This document shows, piece by piece, positions 9,095 to 17,827 of a stretch of DNA of 64,000 nt; positions within the stretch are counted from its first letter, which is position 1, and each line of letters opens with the position of its first letter. The translations under genes were made by a program, and so were the position numbers. The notes under the pieces were generated by a model, which made no database searches, was not told the origin of the DNA, and worked only from the letters and a program-made list of their open reading frames with translations. Origin of the DNA: Lachnospiraceae bacterium (GTDB taxonomy: Bacteria; Bacillota; Clostridia; Lachnospirales; Lachnospiraceae); NCBI GenBank assembly GCA_017465475.1, contig JAFTWC010000029.1, positions 1 to 64,000 of the forward strand, read 5' to 3'.

Positions 9095-9295
9095 TATAAA
9101 TGAAAGGCATATCGTTTGATGTGAAGGGTGATGAAATGATTCGATAGTCTGATTTGGAAACATAATTTATGATTAGGGCCTGTAATAGGTTTTATTTGTG
9201 TTGCCGAAATTAGACTATGATTCATGGATTACCTTTTGATTTGAAAAGGTTTATTTGTGTATGGTCTGTTTTCGAAAGAAAGCGGACCGTTTTTA
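9095..9295 (+). ncRNA. Candidate small transcript upstream of the GNAT pair
   Basis: The stretch between the promoter at 9060 and the hairpin at 9261 has no convincing gene. It holds only a 15-codon open frame from about 9102 without a ribosome site. It contains two near-identical segments, AGGTTTTATTTGTGT (about 9187) and AGGTTTATTTGTGT (about 9247). A roughly 200-nt untranslated RNA or a 5' leader of the GNAT genes would fit. I do not recognise a known RNA family. Confidence 0.35.
9261..9295 (+). terminator. Probable intrinsic terminator
   Basis: GGTCTG (9263-9268) pairs with CGGACC (9283-9288), one pair being G-U, followed by GTTTTTAATT. It lies about 80 bases before the first GNAT gene. 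Confidence 0.6.
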
Positions 9296-9373
9296 ATTGT
9301 GAAAGTTTTTATGGTATGGAAATAAGAATAGTTTACAGGCTCCGGTTAAGTTAAGAAAACGGAGGAAATGAAG

Positions 9374-10240
9374 ATGAAGAATATTGTGAAGAGACCTTAT
9401 CGTGAGATGTGTGATTTTTATAAGGTGTACAATTTTATGGTAAAGAATTTTACCCCGGATTGCAAAAATGGTTGTTATCCACCATTTTTTGAGTATTCTC
9501 TTGCTACACCGTGGTCAGATAATTCCCAGAATCACAGATTTGCTATATGGGAAAAAGATGATGAGATAGTAGCGTTTTGCTGGTATGAAAGCGGTATCGG
9601 AGAGGCTTTCTTTAATCTGACGGACGATTATAACTTTTTGATTCCTGAGATGATGGACCATGCAGAACAACGATTAAGCGATGATAAGGGAAAGATTAAG
9701 CTGAAGATTTATGATGGACAGAAAGCAGTTTTGAAGGAGGCTTTGGATAGAGGGTACCAAATATCATGGCGTGAGGAACAGGGAATCATTGATTTTAGTG
9801 AAACAAAGCTGGATGCGCCATTACCGAAGGGTTATGTATTTGAGCCGGTTGAAAAGTGTGATGCAGAGAAACTGGACGAAATGACCTGGAGAGGTTTTGA
9901 TAACGAGGGGGAGCCGGAGATTGATGTGGAGTCGGGCTTACATACGGAAGCAGCACCCAATGCTACTCCGGAACTGGATGTCATTATTAAGACAGAAGAA
10001 GGGGAATATGTGTGTTATGCCGGAATGTGGTGGGTTCCGGAAAACAAGTTGGCATATCTTGAACCGCTATGTACGGTTCCTGAACACAGAAGAAAAGGGT
10101 TAGCCAAAGCGGCATTATCTGAATTATATCGCAGAACGTCTCTGTTGGGAGCAAGGTACATGAGTGGTGGTACAGATGAGTTTTATTACAAAATTGGATA
10201 TAAAAAAGGATACGAGTTGTTGTATTTAGAGAAATTCTAG
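9374..10240 (+). CDS. GNAT-family acetyltransferase, first tandem copy
   Basis: About 288 residues. The C-terminal third is a GNAT domain: GEYVCYAGMWWVPEN, then PLCTVPEHRRKGLAKAAL, which holds the acetyl-CoA pyrophosphate-binding loop (RRKGLA). The N-terminal half looks like a second, degenerate acetyltransferase fold. It should transfer an acetyl group from acetyl-CoA to an unknown amine. ATG 9374 was chosen because GGAGG is eight bases upstream. The next gene is a clear paralogue, 11 bases downstream. Confidence 0.85.
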   Translation: MKNIVKRPYREMCDFYKVYNFMVKNFTPDCKNGCYPPFFEYSLATPWSDNSQNHRFAIWEKDDEIVAFCWYESGIGEAFFNLTDDYNFLIPEMMDHAEQRLSDDKGKIKLKIYDGQKAVLKEALDRGYQISWREEQGIIDFSETKLDAPLPKGYVFEPVEKCDAEKLDEMTWRGFDNEGEPEIDVESGLHTEAAPNATPELDVIIKTEEGEYVCYAGMWWVPENKLAYLEPLCTVPEHRRKGLAKAALSELYRRTSLLGARYMSGGTDEFYYKIGYKKGYELLYLEKF

Positions 10241-10251
10241 GAGGAAATCAT

Positions 10252-11178
10252 ATGAGAACAATAAGAACAAAACAGTTTCAGGTATTAACAGACATCAATA
10301 TGGCATGGGATTTTTTGGTTGAAATGTATAGCGCGGCCCTTTGTATGGGAAAGGGAAGTATTGAACCCCCTTTCTTTGAGTATGCCCTGACTTCTTCATG
10401 GATGAATAAGGACTACTTGCATTTGTGCCGCTTTTGGATGGAGGAAAATAAGGTAGTAGGATTTGTTTTTTATGAAAACTTAACGGACATTTACTTTGTT
10501 TTGCGTCCGGGCTATGAAGAACTGGCAGAGGAAATGGTTGTTTATGCAAAGGATGCTTTTTATGAATGGAGTGGCGAAAAGAATTTTATGTTTTCCAAGG
10601 GGCAAAAGGAACTTATGGAAGCTGCAAAAAAGCATGGATATCAGTTGGCGTATAAAGATAAAACGTATGTACTTGACATGACAAAGGCGGCACTAAATTA
10701 TAAGTTGCCGGAAGGATTTCATTTTGTGAATCCGGAAGAGACAGATCCAGTGAAGCTTTCCAGATGTACGTGGAAAAGCTTTAATGAGTGGGAGTTAGGT
10801 CCTTTTGAAAACTGGGAGGATACAAGTGATAGCAGAGATTGGAATCCACATAAGTCTTATACCGGAGTTCTTGGATGTGTAATGGCTCCGCCGCCACACG
10901 CAACCTATCAATATAATATCATTATTGCCAATGAAGAAGGCGAGTATGTGTGTTACTCCGGAATGTGGTGGGTTCCTGAAAACGGATTGGCCTACATGGA
11001 ACCATTATGTACGATCCCGGAATATCAGCATAAAGGGTTGGCAGCTGCTGCACTTACCGAGCATTATCGAAGATTTAAGAAGATGGGTGGTAAGCTTTTG
11101 ACCGGAGGCGGAAGTGAATTCTATAAAAAAATCGGATATGACGTAGAGGAGTATTCCTGGGTTTATAGGAAGGCATAA
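10252..11178 (+). CDS. GNAT-family acetyltransferase, second tandem copy
   Basis: 308 residues, paralogous to the gene just upstream. It shares GEYVCYSGMWWVPEN and PLCTIPEYQHKGLAAAAL in the acetyl-CoA-binding C-terminal domain and the early PPFFEYAL motif. It carries an insertion with acidic and aromatic residues before the catalytic domain. The pair is probably one transcript, with AGGAGG before this start. The dispersed 20-nt motif and a terminator follow. The substrate is unknown; the copies have diverged enough to suggest different targets. Confidence 0.85.
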   Translation: MRTIRTKQFQVLTDINMAWDFLVEMYSAALCMGKGSIEPPFFEYALTSSWMNKDYLHLCRFWMEENKVVGFVFYENLTDIYFVLRPGYEELAEEMVVYAKDAFYEWSGEKNFMFSKGQKELMEAAKKHGYQLAYKDKTYVLDMTKAALNYKLPEGFHFVNPEETDPVKLSRCTWKSFNEWELGPFENWEDTSDSRDWNPHKSYTGVLGCVMAPPPHATYQYNIIIANEEGEYVCYSGMWWVPENGLAYMEPLCTIPEYQHKGLAAAALTEHYRRFKKMGGKLLTGGGSEFYKKIGYDVEEYSWVYRKA

Positions 11179-11224
11179 TTGAACGAATTTTCTGTGCGGT
11201 TACTGTTTAGAAATTTCTTTTTTT

Positions 11225-11244
11225 CGTGTAGGTAAAGTGAACAT
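11225..11244 (+). repeat. Dispersed 20-nt motif, copy 1
   Basis: CGTGTAGGTAAAGTGAACAT. It matches copies at 17828 and 44144 with two mismatches to the 44144 copy. A small GCAAGATTGCTTGC hairpin follows, and an intrinsic terminator lies about 60 bases downstream. Confidence 0.7.
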
Positions 11245-11301
11245 TGAGTCGACAGAGCAAGATTGCTTGCGGTCAGTGACGAGCAGGTGGTATTTTTGTA
11301 A

Positions 11302-11340
11302 AAAACGAGTCCCCTATCACCGTTATAGGGGACTCGTTTT
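11302..11340. terminator. Bidirectional terminator between convergent genes
   Basis: An A-run, ACGAGTCCCCTAT, a short loop, ATAGGGGACTCGT and a T-run form a long symmetrical hairpin. It would work on both strands, between the GNAT pair (plus) and the PHP gene (minus). Confidence 0.9.
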
Positions 11341-11346
11341 CGTATT

Positions 11347-12171
11347 CTATAATTTCACCATCATCGGTTTTCGTTCCTTATATACCGCATAATACTGAAA
11401 GCCCAAGTCCTTTAGCAGTCCTGCACACCGTATGATGTCAGCCCCTACATCCGCCGGAGTGTGGGCATCAGAACCAAGGGTCAGCAGTTCCCCCCCCAGT
11501 TCCTTGTAACGTAGAAGGATTTCTTCTTTCGGATGAGGGAAGGAGAGGCCTTTTCTGAGTCCGGCGGTATTGATTTCCAAAGCCTGTCCACGGGAAATCA
11601 GGGTACGAAGTGTTTCTTCAATCAGGTCTGCATAATCCCGTACTGTATAGTCCTTTACAAGGGACACGGAATCCGGTAAATAGCGGATGATGTAGTCCAA
11701 GTGACCGAGAGAGTCAAAGTTTGCGTGTTCTGCTACATTGGTACGAATATCTTCAAAATAGCGAAGCAGACGGTCTCCCGGTAAATCCCAGTATTCCTGA
11801 TAATAAGGGTCCAGTTCGTCTACTACATGAGTAGAACCAATGACAAAATCAAATGAATGCGCAGAAAGCAGGGCATCCATTTGCTCTCGTAAATCCGGGC
11901 GCCCCGGACGAAGTCCCAGTTCAATACCGAGAAGTAATTCAGGCATGCTTTTATCTGCAGAAGTCTGTGCTTTCAGCGGAAGCAATTCTTTGAAGTATTC
12001 CTTTGTATCAAAGACAAACAGGGTATCGTCTCCCGGAAAGTCTAAGTCCATGTGGTCCGTAAAGCAAAGGGCGGAAAGTCCCGCTGCCTTAGCAGCAGCA
12101 AGCATCTTAAGCGGGTTGGCTTCGGAATCACTGGAAAACTTTGTATGAGTATGAGTGTCGGCGAAAAACAT
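11347..12171 (-). CDS. PHP-domain phosphatase (histidinol-phosphatase-like)
   Basis: About 274 residues with the PHP metal-binding motifs: FADTHTHTKFSSD at the start, FTDHMD near residue 48, GSTHVVD in the middle and TLGSDAHTPADVG near the end. PHP enzymes use a three-metal centre to cleave phosphomonoesters; this subfamily includes HisK-type histidinol-phosphate phosphatases. No other his genes are near, so the true substrate is uncertain. ATG 12171 has AAAGGAGG upstream. It follows rqcH by 19 bases on the same strand and is probably cotranscribed. Confidence 0.8.
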   Translation of the reverse strand: MFFADTHTHTKFSSDSEANPLKMLAAAKAAGLSALCFTDHMDLDFPGDDTLFVFDTKEYFKELLPLKAQTSADKSMPELLLGIELGLRPGRPDLREQMDALLSAHSFDFVIGSTHVVDELDPYYQEYWDLPGDRLLRYFEDIRTNVAEHANFDSLGHLDYIIRYLPDSVSLVKDYTVRDYADLIEETLRTLISRGQALEINTAGLRKGLSFPHPKEEILLRYKELGGELLTLGSDAHTPADVGADIIRCAGLLKDLGFQYYAVYKERKPMMVKL

Positions 12172-12190
12172 AAAGGCCTCCTTTGGTACG

Positions 12191-13957
12191 TTAATCATCC
12201 ATCTCAATCAGATGTGAAATGTTCGGTGTTGCAATAAGGGAGTAATTGGTATAATACACCACAAAGCCGGGTTTCGCTCCGTTTGGTTTCTTTACCTGCT
12301 TCTTATCCACATAGTCGATTTCTACCTTTCCCGCATCTTTGTTCTTGGAATAGTAGGCTGCCAATGCCCCTGCATCTTCGAATACATGATCCGGAAGTTC
12401 CCTGCCGTCGTTCTTTAAGATAACGTGGGAGCCTGCACAATCTTTGGCATGGAACCACCAGTCGTTGCCGTTTGCAAATTCAAAGGTCAAATAATCGTTT
12501 TGGTAGTTGTTTTTACCGACATAAAGATCAAAACCATCCTCGGTGCGGTAGTGGAGCGGTTTGGCTGTAATGCGTACCTTTTTCTCTTTCTTTCCCTTGC
12601 CCCCCTTTTGTGCCACCATGTGTTTCTTTAAGTAGCCGTATTCGGTAAGTTCTGCCTTAATCTGTACCAAATCCTCCTCATGTCGTGCGATTTCCAAGGA
12701 GTTTTTGATGGATTCCAAATGAAGGATGGCAGACTTGGTTTCTGCCACCTGTTCGGTGAGCGCCTCATAGGTGCGCTTTAGTTTATTATACTTTTCAAAA
12801 TACCGCTTTGCATTGTCCAGTGCGGACATGGTTTCGTCTAACGGAATGGTCAGCGGTTCGTCGGTATAGTAGTTGGTCACGGTAGTTTCCTTTGCACCCG
12901 GTTCCACACCGTAGCCATAGGCAGTAAGCAGCTCGCCGTATACCTTGAATTTGTCACGGGATTCCGTATCCTTTAACTGCTTGATTTGTAAATCATATTT
13001 TTTTACTTCACGCTCCAGTGCGGACTGCAATACCCGGCGCAAATCCGAGGAACGCTGGCGGATACGGGTGACAGTATTTTTCTCGGAATAGAAGTCCTGT
13101 AATAGTGCGGACACCGAAACAAAGTCTTCTGTTTCATAGGGTTCTTCATTATAAAGTGTAAGTTCCGTAGCGGAAAAGGCTACCGGTTCGCCGTTTTTTC
13201 GCACTAGATTCGGTGAGAATTCTCCCTTTTTAATATCATCCGTAAGCTCCGTAAACACACGGAACAGATGGCGCATAAAATCTTCCGAAAACTCCGATGC
13301 AGGCATGTCAGGAGAGAGTCCCGCACGATGACAAAGCTCGTTGGCAGTCTGCGGAGAGAGACCGGTAAAGGTGGTATACAGAGCCTTGCTAAGCTCCATG
13401 GGTTTTTCTTGTATGATTAAGAACTCTTCGAAAGAGACTGTTAAGGGGTCCAGTTTTTCCTGAGTCTGCGGAATAAAATACGGTCGTCCCGGCAAAACCT
13501 CACGGACGGAGCTCACCATACCGGATACTCGTTTAATGGAGTCCAAAATTATGCCGTTTTCATCCACTAAGATAATGTTGCTGTGTTTCCCCATCAGCTC
13601 CACCATAATGTGCTTCTTACAAACATCTCCCAGTTCGTTTAAATGCTCCACCGTAAAATCTACGATACGTTCCAGCCCCGGCTGGGTAACGGAAAGAATT
13701 CTTGCACTGTTAAAATGTTTCCGTAACAGCATACAGAAATTCGGCGCGGTCAGCGGGCTTTGTTTGCCATCCTCTGTTAAATACAGAAGCGGAAGAGAAG
13801 CGTCCGCGGAAATTAAAAGTTTATAAGTATCATAATTTTTTATTTGTAACTGCAGCTCGTCTTTTTCCGGCTGGGCAATCTTTACGATGCGTCCGCCGGT
13901 TAAGGTATCGGAAAGCTCCTTGACCAATGCTGCGGTCATAAGTCCGTCAAATGCCAT
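12191..13957 (-). CDS. rqcH: NFACT protein RqcH (ribosome quality control)
   Basis: 588 residues of the NEMF/Tae2/FbpA family. The N-terminus MAFDGLMTAALVKEL and GGRIVKIAQPEKDEL are typical, a coiled-coil pair lies in the middle (about 290-440), and the C-terminal NFACT-R domain has WWFHAKDCAGSHVIL. In Bacillus this protein binds stalled 50S subunits and adds alanine tails to trapped nascent chains; older names are fibronectin-binding protein or FbpA. It heads a two-gene minus-strand unit with the PHP phosphatase. A GAAAGGATT ribosome site precedes the ATG. Confidence 0.9.
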   Translation of the reverse strand: MAFDGLMTAALVKELSDTLTGGRIVKIAQPEKDELQLQIKNYDTYKLLISADASLPLLYLTEDGKQSPLTAPNFCMLLRKHFNSARILSVTQPGLERIVDFTVEHLNELGDVCKKHIMVELMGKHSNIILVDENGIILDSIKRVSGMVSSVREVLPGRPYFIPQTQEKLDPLTVSFEEFLIIQEKPMELSKALYTTFTGLSPQTANELCHRAGLSPDMPASEFSEDFMRHLFRVFTELTDDIKKGEFSPNLVRKNGEPVAFSATELTLYNEEPYETEDFVSVSALLQDFYSEKNTVTRIRQRSSDLRRVLQSALEREVKKYDLQIKQLKDTESRDKFKVYGELLTAYGYGVEPGAKETTVTNYYTDEPLTIPLDETMSALDNAKRYFEKYNKLKRTYEALTEQVAETKSAILHLESIKNSLEIARHEEDLVQIKAELTEYGYLKKHMVAQKGGKGKKEKKVRITAKPLHYRTEDGFDLYVGKNNYQNDYLTFEFANGNDWWFHAKDCAGSHVILKNDGRELPDHVFEDAGALAAYYSKNKDAGKVEIDYVDKKQVKKPNGAKPGFVVYYTNYSLIATPNISHLIEMDD

Positions 13958-14144
13958 GGTGTAATCCTTTCTTTATTTACTGAACTATAGTGTACCACGG
14001 AATTGTGGATGTTGTCACTAGCAAATTTGTTTTTACTTTAATAATAAAGTTGTTGGAGTGGCATGGAAAATGTGATAGAATGAATGAAGGAAATAAATGT
14101 GAAAAATATAGAAATATGACAATAAGAAAAACAGAGGAGAATAT

Positions 14145-14810
14145 ATGAAAACAATCTTAATCGTAGATGATGATTTACATATCGGAAATATGGTGGAAGA
14201 GGTGTTGACAAAGGAAGGCTACAGAGCGCTGAGAGCCTATTCCGGTACGGAAGCGGTGCTTTTGTTATCGCAGAAAAAGCCGGATTTGGTTTTACTTGAT
14301 TTGATGCTTCCGGGACTTTCCGGGGAAGAAGTACTCCAAAAGATAAAAGGAATTCCGGTGATTGTTGTCAGTGCAAAAGTTGATGTGGATGACAAAGTAG
14401 ATTTACTGCTTGGAGGCGCGGCGGATTATATAACGAAGCCATTTCATACAAAGGAATTACTTGCACGAATAGCGGTACAGCTTCGAAAAGAGCAGGAATC
14501 CGGAAAATACTCGGTACTTACCTTCGAAGAGATTAGGATGGAGACCGATACCCACAGGGTAACGGTAGATGAGACAGAACTTAAGCTTACCCGAACGGAA
14601 TACGCTGTTTTGAAAATTCTTTTGATGAATCCGACTCAGGTAATAACAAAATCCGCGTTGTTAGACAGGATAATGCAGGAGACACCGGACTGTACGGAGA
14701 CTTCGTTGAAAATGCATGTAAGCAATTTACGTAAAAAGTTAAAAGAGGGAAAGGACAAGGATTATATTGAAGCGGTTTGGGGCATTGGTTTTAAATTAAA
14801 ATCGCAGTAA
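14145..14810 (+). CDS. OmpR/PhoB-family response regulator
   Basis: 221 residues. The receiver domain (1-115) has the acidic pocket VDDD, the phosphorylated Asp52 in LVLLDLMLPG and Lys in ITKPF. A winged-helix DNA-binding domain follows (about 125-220, with AVWGIGFKL at the end). Its kinase partner is probably the histidine kinase at 16675, and its probable target is the direct-repeat array at 14812, just before the ABC genes. The order regulator-ATPase-permease-kinase is the usual layout of self-controlled ABC systems in Firmicutes. Confidence 0.92.
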   Translation: MKTILIVDDDLHIGNMVEEVLTKEGYRALRAYSGTEAVLLLSQKKPDLVLLDLMLPGLSGEEVLQKIKGIPVIVVSAKVDVDDKVDLLLGGAADYITKPFHTKELLARIAVQLRKEQESGKYSVLTFEEIRMETDTHRVTVDETELKLTRTEYAVLKILLMNPTQVITKSALLDRIMQETPDCTETSLKMHVSNLRKKLKEGKDKDYIEAVWGIGFKLKSQ

Positions 14811-14811
14811 A

Positions 14812-14863
14812 TCTTTACCGTATCTTTACTGTTTTCTTTACCGGTTTCTTTACCTTTCTTTAG
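14812..14863 (+). promoter_or_regulatory. Phased direct-repeat operator for the response regulator
   Basis: TCTTTAC occurs at 14812, 14823, 14835 and 14847, and TCTTTAG at 14857: five boxes spaced 10-12 bases, one per helical turn. This is the arrangement bound by OmpR/PhoB-type regulators. A possible -10, TAGAAT (14864-14869), follows directly, so the last boxes occupy the -35 region, which points to activation. The array sits between the regulator gene and the ABC ATPase gene. Binding is inferred. Confidence 0.75.
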
Positions 14864-14897
14864 TAGAATGATAACATCAAAAAAGAGGAGGGTATTT

Positions 14898-15812
14898 ATG
14901 GAATATGTTTTGACAACCGATGAGCTTTGCAAAAATTACAAATATTGTAAAGCACTAAACAGACTGTCCATGCATGTACCGAAGGGTGCTATCTATGGTT
15001 TGGTCGGTCGAAACGGTGCCGGAAAGACAACATTAATTCGTTTGATTTGCGGATTACAGGAACCTACATCCGGAGAGTACACGTTGTTCGGAAGGAAGAA
15101 TACCGAAAAACAGGTGGTAGCATCTCGGAGAAGAATGGGAGCGGTGATAGAAACACCGGCGGTGTATACGGATATGACAGCGGTGGAGAATTTAAAGCAG
15201 CAGTACCGGATTCTGGGGCTTCCGTCATTTGAAGGAATCAAAGAGATTTTAGAGTTGGTAGGTCTTGCGGACACAGGAAAAAAGAAAGCAAAGCATTTTT
15301 CTTTCGGAATGAAACAGCGTTTGGGAATTGCAATTGCACTTTGCGGAGATCCGGATTTTCTGGTGTTGGACGAACCGGCTAACGGCTTGGATCCGCAGGG
15401 AATTATTGATATCAGAGAACTGATATTGAAGTTAAACAAAGAGAGACAGGTTACGGTTTTAGTTTCCAGTCATATTTTGGAAGAACTGTCAAAGTTTGCA
15501 ACACATTACGGTTTTGTAGACGGAGGACGAATCGTAAAAGAGTTAAGTGCAAAAGAACTGGAAGCATCCTGTAGAAAGTGTATGCATGTGGAAGTCAGTG
15601 ATGTAAGGATTTTGGCGAGAGTGTTGGATGCAAAAGGGCTTGAATATAGCATTTGGTCAGAAAATGCAGTGGATATTTATGCACAAATAGGAGTAACGGA
15701 GCTTGTAGGGGAACTGTTAACGGAAGGGTGTGAGCTTTACAGTATCACAGAAAAGGATGAGTCACTGGAAAGCATTTATGTTAGTCTGGTAGGAGGTGGT
15801 GGTGATGCGTAA
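14898..15812 (+). CDS. ABC transporter ATP-binding protein
   Basis: About 304 residues. Walker A GRNGAGKTT, signature FSFGMKQR and Walker B FLVLDEPANGLDP are all present, with a switch region SSHIL. The extra C-terminal domain of about 80 residues is typical of bacitracin/lantibiotic-type exporters (BcrA-like). It energises the permease encoded just downstream, whose start overlaps its end by 8 bases. ATG 14898 has AGAGGAGG upstream. The likely role is export of, or resistance to, an antimicrobial peptide or similar envelope compound; this is inferred from the gene order. Confidence 0.9.
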   Translation: MEYVLTTDELCKNYKYCKALNRLSMHVPKGAIYGLVGRNGAGKTTLIRLICGLQEPTSGEYTLFGRKNTEKQVVASRRRMGAVIETPAVYTDMTAVENLKQQYRILGLPSFEGIKEILELVGLADTGKKKAKHFSFGMKQRLGIAIALCGDPDFLVLDEPANGLDPQGIIDIRELILKLNKERQVTVLVSSHILEELSKFATHYGFVDGGRIVKELSAKELEASCRKCMHVEVSDVRILARVLDAKGLEYSIWSENAVDIYAQIGVTELVGELLTEGCELYSITEKDESLESIYVSLVGGGGDA

Positions 15813-16626
15813 ATTACTTTCTGCAAACTTTTCACGCTTGTTTCACAGTAAAGTGTTCTGGTGTTGTTGGGCAGTTATGATTAGTCTGACGGCAATTCCT
15901 GTGTTATACTTTAATAGATTGTGGAATAGTGCGCAGGTTAGGTTTTTGTATGGCGGAGACGAACTGCTTCCGTTTGTATCGGCGGTACTTATCGGTCTGT
16001 TTCTGGGGACGGATTACAGTAACAGAACCATACGGAATAAACTTGTTGCAGGACATGTACGTCGCGATATTTACGGCTCGAATTGGGTGGTGTGCACGGT
16101 TTCTGTCTTGATATTTCATGTGACTTCTTTAGCTATGGTGCTGTTTCTTGAATATCTGTTATCCGGAAGTTTTTATCGTTTGCCGAAGAACTTGTTTGCC
16201 GGAATTTTAGTAAGCACATTTGCGGTAGTGGCAGTTTCGACCCTGCTTTTGTTTGTTTCCATGCTGATTCAAAGCAGAGCAATCGGAGTTGTGGTAACCA
16301 TTATTACGGGGCTTTTTCTGTATGGCAGTGGTTCAAAGTTGAGGGGGGCTTTACTACGGCCGGAGTATATTTCTGAATATATATCAGACGGTAAAGGGAA
16401 TTTGCTGTTTGACGGAAATGTGTTGAATCCGAATTATGTGAGTGGGGTAAGGAGAGACATATATGAGTTCCTTGTGGATATTCACCCGGTGGGACAGATT
16501 TTGCAATTTGATGAATGTACGGAACTGCCGAGAGCATGGGTTCTTTTCCCGGTGTATTCTGTTATTTTTACGATTGTTATTTTTTTCGTCGGCTACTACT
16601 TGTTCCGCAGGAAGGATATAAAGTAA
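15805..16626 (+). CDS. ABC-2-type transporter permease
   Basis: About 273 residues with some six hydrophobic helices and the segment LFLGTDYSNRTIRNKLVAGH, which is characteristic of ABC-2 permeases of the BcrB/LanE kind. It forms the membrane channel for the preceding ATPase. The start (ATG 15805, AGGAGG eight bases upstream) lies inside the end of the ATPase gene, implying translational coupling. The ligand is unknown. Confidence 0.87.
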   Translation: MRKLLSANFSRLFHSKVFWCCWAVMISLTAIPVLYFNRLWNSAQVRFLYGGDELLPFVSAVLIGLFLGTDYSNRTIRNKLVAGHVRRDIYGSNWVVCTVSVLIFHVTSLAMVLFLEYLLSGSFYRLPKNLFAGILVSTFAVVAVSTLLLFVSMLIQSRAIGVVVTIITGLFLYGSGSKLRGALLRPEYISEYISDGKGNLLFDGNVLNPNYVSGVRRDIYEFLVDIHPVGQILQFDECTELPRAWVLFPVYSVIFTIVIFFVGYYLFRRKDIK

Positions 16627-16674
16627 GGTACTTTGTGTAAGGTGGGAAAAACCGGAAAACGGATAGGAGAGAAA

Positions 16675-17568
16675 ATGATGGAGATTCGGTTATGGGTCGT
16701 AATCGGCATTATGGCAGTGGTGATTGTCGGCTTGCTTATAAAACTTCATAGTGTACGTAAGTCAACAAGAGAAATTACCGATGCCTTTGCAAAACGGCTC
16801 GTAACCGACACCAATATCCTCATTGATGTTGCCGGTAGGGACAGGCATGTAAGACAGTTGGCTGCGGAACTGAATGTGCAGTTACGGAAGCTACGGGAGC
16901 TGCGTCACCGCTATGTACAGGGGGATGTGGAATTAAAGAATGCGGTGACGAACATTTCCCATGATTTACGGACGCCTCTCACAGCAATCCAAGGCTACCT
17001 TGATTTACTTTGTCAGGAGGATTTGTCGGAGGACGGGATTCGTTATGTAGAAATGATAAAAAACCGTACGGAGCATATGAACAATCTTACAGAGGAGTTG
17101 TTTCGGTATTCTGTGCTGTTATCGGAAGAAAAAGAACTTGCCAAGAAGCCGGTGGTGTTAAACGCAGCGTTGGAAGAGAGCGTGGCAGGATTTTATGCAG
17201 TGCTTACGGAACGAAAAATCCAACCGGAGATTCGTATGCCGGAAGAAAAAGTGGTACGGCTTTTAGATGTTTCCGCATTATCCAGAGTTTTTTCCAATTT
17301 ATTGAACAATGCCTTAAAATACAGCGACGGTGATTTATTGATTGAATTGACGAAGGAAGGAGAGATTATCTTTTCCAACAGGGCAAAAGAATTAGATGAG
17401 GTACAGGTAGGAAAGCTTTTTGACCGTTTTTATACCGTGGAAGCTGCAAGAAAGTCCACAGGTCTGGGACTTTCGATTGCAAAGACGTTGGTGGAGCAGA
17501 TGGAGGGGAGTATTGCAGCGAACTATGAAGAGGGAAGGATTAAAATCATTATTTTTTTCCCGGAGTAA
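16675..17568 (+). CDS. Sensor histidine kinase
   Basis: About 297 residues. One N-terminal membrane helix (5-23) is followed by a short linker, a HisKA domain with the phosphorylated His96 in NISHDLRTPLTA, and a HATPase domain with LNNALKYS and STGLGLSIAKTL. There is almost no extracytoplasmic part, so it may sense the state of the ABC transporter rather than a free ligand, as known for intramembrane-sensing kinases. It ends the regulator-ATPase-permease-kinase cluster. ATG 16675 is preceded by AGGAGAGAAA. Confidence 0.9.
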   Translation: MMEIRLWVVIGIMAVVIVGLLIKLHSVRKSTREITDAFAKRLVTDTNILIDVAGRDRHVRQLAAELNVQLRKLRELRHRYVQGDVELKNAVTNISHDLRTPLTAIQGYLDLLCQEDLSEDGIRYVEMIKNRTEHMNNLTEELFRYSVLLSEEKELAKKPVVLNAALEESVAGFYAVLTERKIQPEIRMPEEKVVRLLDVSALSRVFSNLLNNALKYSDGDLLIELTKEGEIIFSNRAKELDEVQVGKLFDRFYTVEAARKSTGLGLSIAKTLVEQMEGSIAANYEEGRIKIIIFFPE

Positions 17569-17575
17569 TCCATAC

Positions 17576-17604
17576 TTGACAAGGGGATGACAACGTGTTA
17601 AGAT
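17576..17604 (+). promoter_or_regulatory. Promoter of the leader RNA before the MutS2-like gene
   Basis: TTGACA (17576-17581), a 17-base spacer and TAAGAT (17599-17604), close to consensus. The expected transcript starts near 17611 and runs into the hairpins at 17800 and 17926 before it reaches the gene at 18100. Confidence 0.75.
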
Positions 17605-17650
17605 AGCAACGTAAATACATTACATTTTAATTTTCAGAAAAGAGGATTTT

Positions 17651-17680
17651 ATGAATAGCATTGTAGGAAGAACAAGATAG
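17651..17680 (+). CDS. Candidate 9-residue leader peptide
   Basis: ATG followed by eight codons and TAG, reading MNSIVGRTR. AGAGGA lies 4 bases before the ATG. The start region can be hidden in the long-range pairing with 17768-17782. Such short frames sense ribosome stalling in antibiotic-inducible leaders; that role here is inferred. Confidence 0.45.
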   Translation: MNSIVGRTR

Positions 17681-17799
17681 GACACCGACAACGAAACAGT
17701 TGCGAGGATTGACTTTTTACGCTAGAAGTCTGCCCTTTGGTATCTGCCTTACATATGCTTCATAAATCTATTCATAGAATTCGTTATGACGAGATTGTG

Positions 17800-17827
17800 A
17801 GCAGAACTGTATGGTTCTGCTTTTTTT
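17800..17827 (+). terminator. First intrinsic terminator of the leader
   Basis: AGCAGAAC (17800-17807) and GTTCTGCT (17814-17821) pair perfectly around a 6-base loop, followed by seven T. It lies 270 bases upstream of the MutS2-like gene and would stop most transcripts from 17576. Confidence 0.85.

Larger units (their letters stand above)
17611..17827 (+). ncRNA. Attenuator-like leader RNA
   Basis: Between the promoter and the first terminator lie about 215 nt with a 9-codon upstream ORF (17651-17680). Bases 17644-17658, which cover part of its ribosome site and its start codon, can pair with 17768-17782 over 15 positions (13 Watson-Crick, 2 G-U). A second small hairpin CAAC/GTTG lies at 17689-17702. 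A ribosome loading on or stalling at the short frame would break the long-range pairing just ahead of the terminator. This is the design of translation-controlled attenuators. I do not recognise a named RNA family, and it could also be an independent small RNA. Confidence 0.55.
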
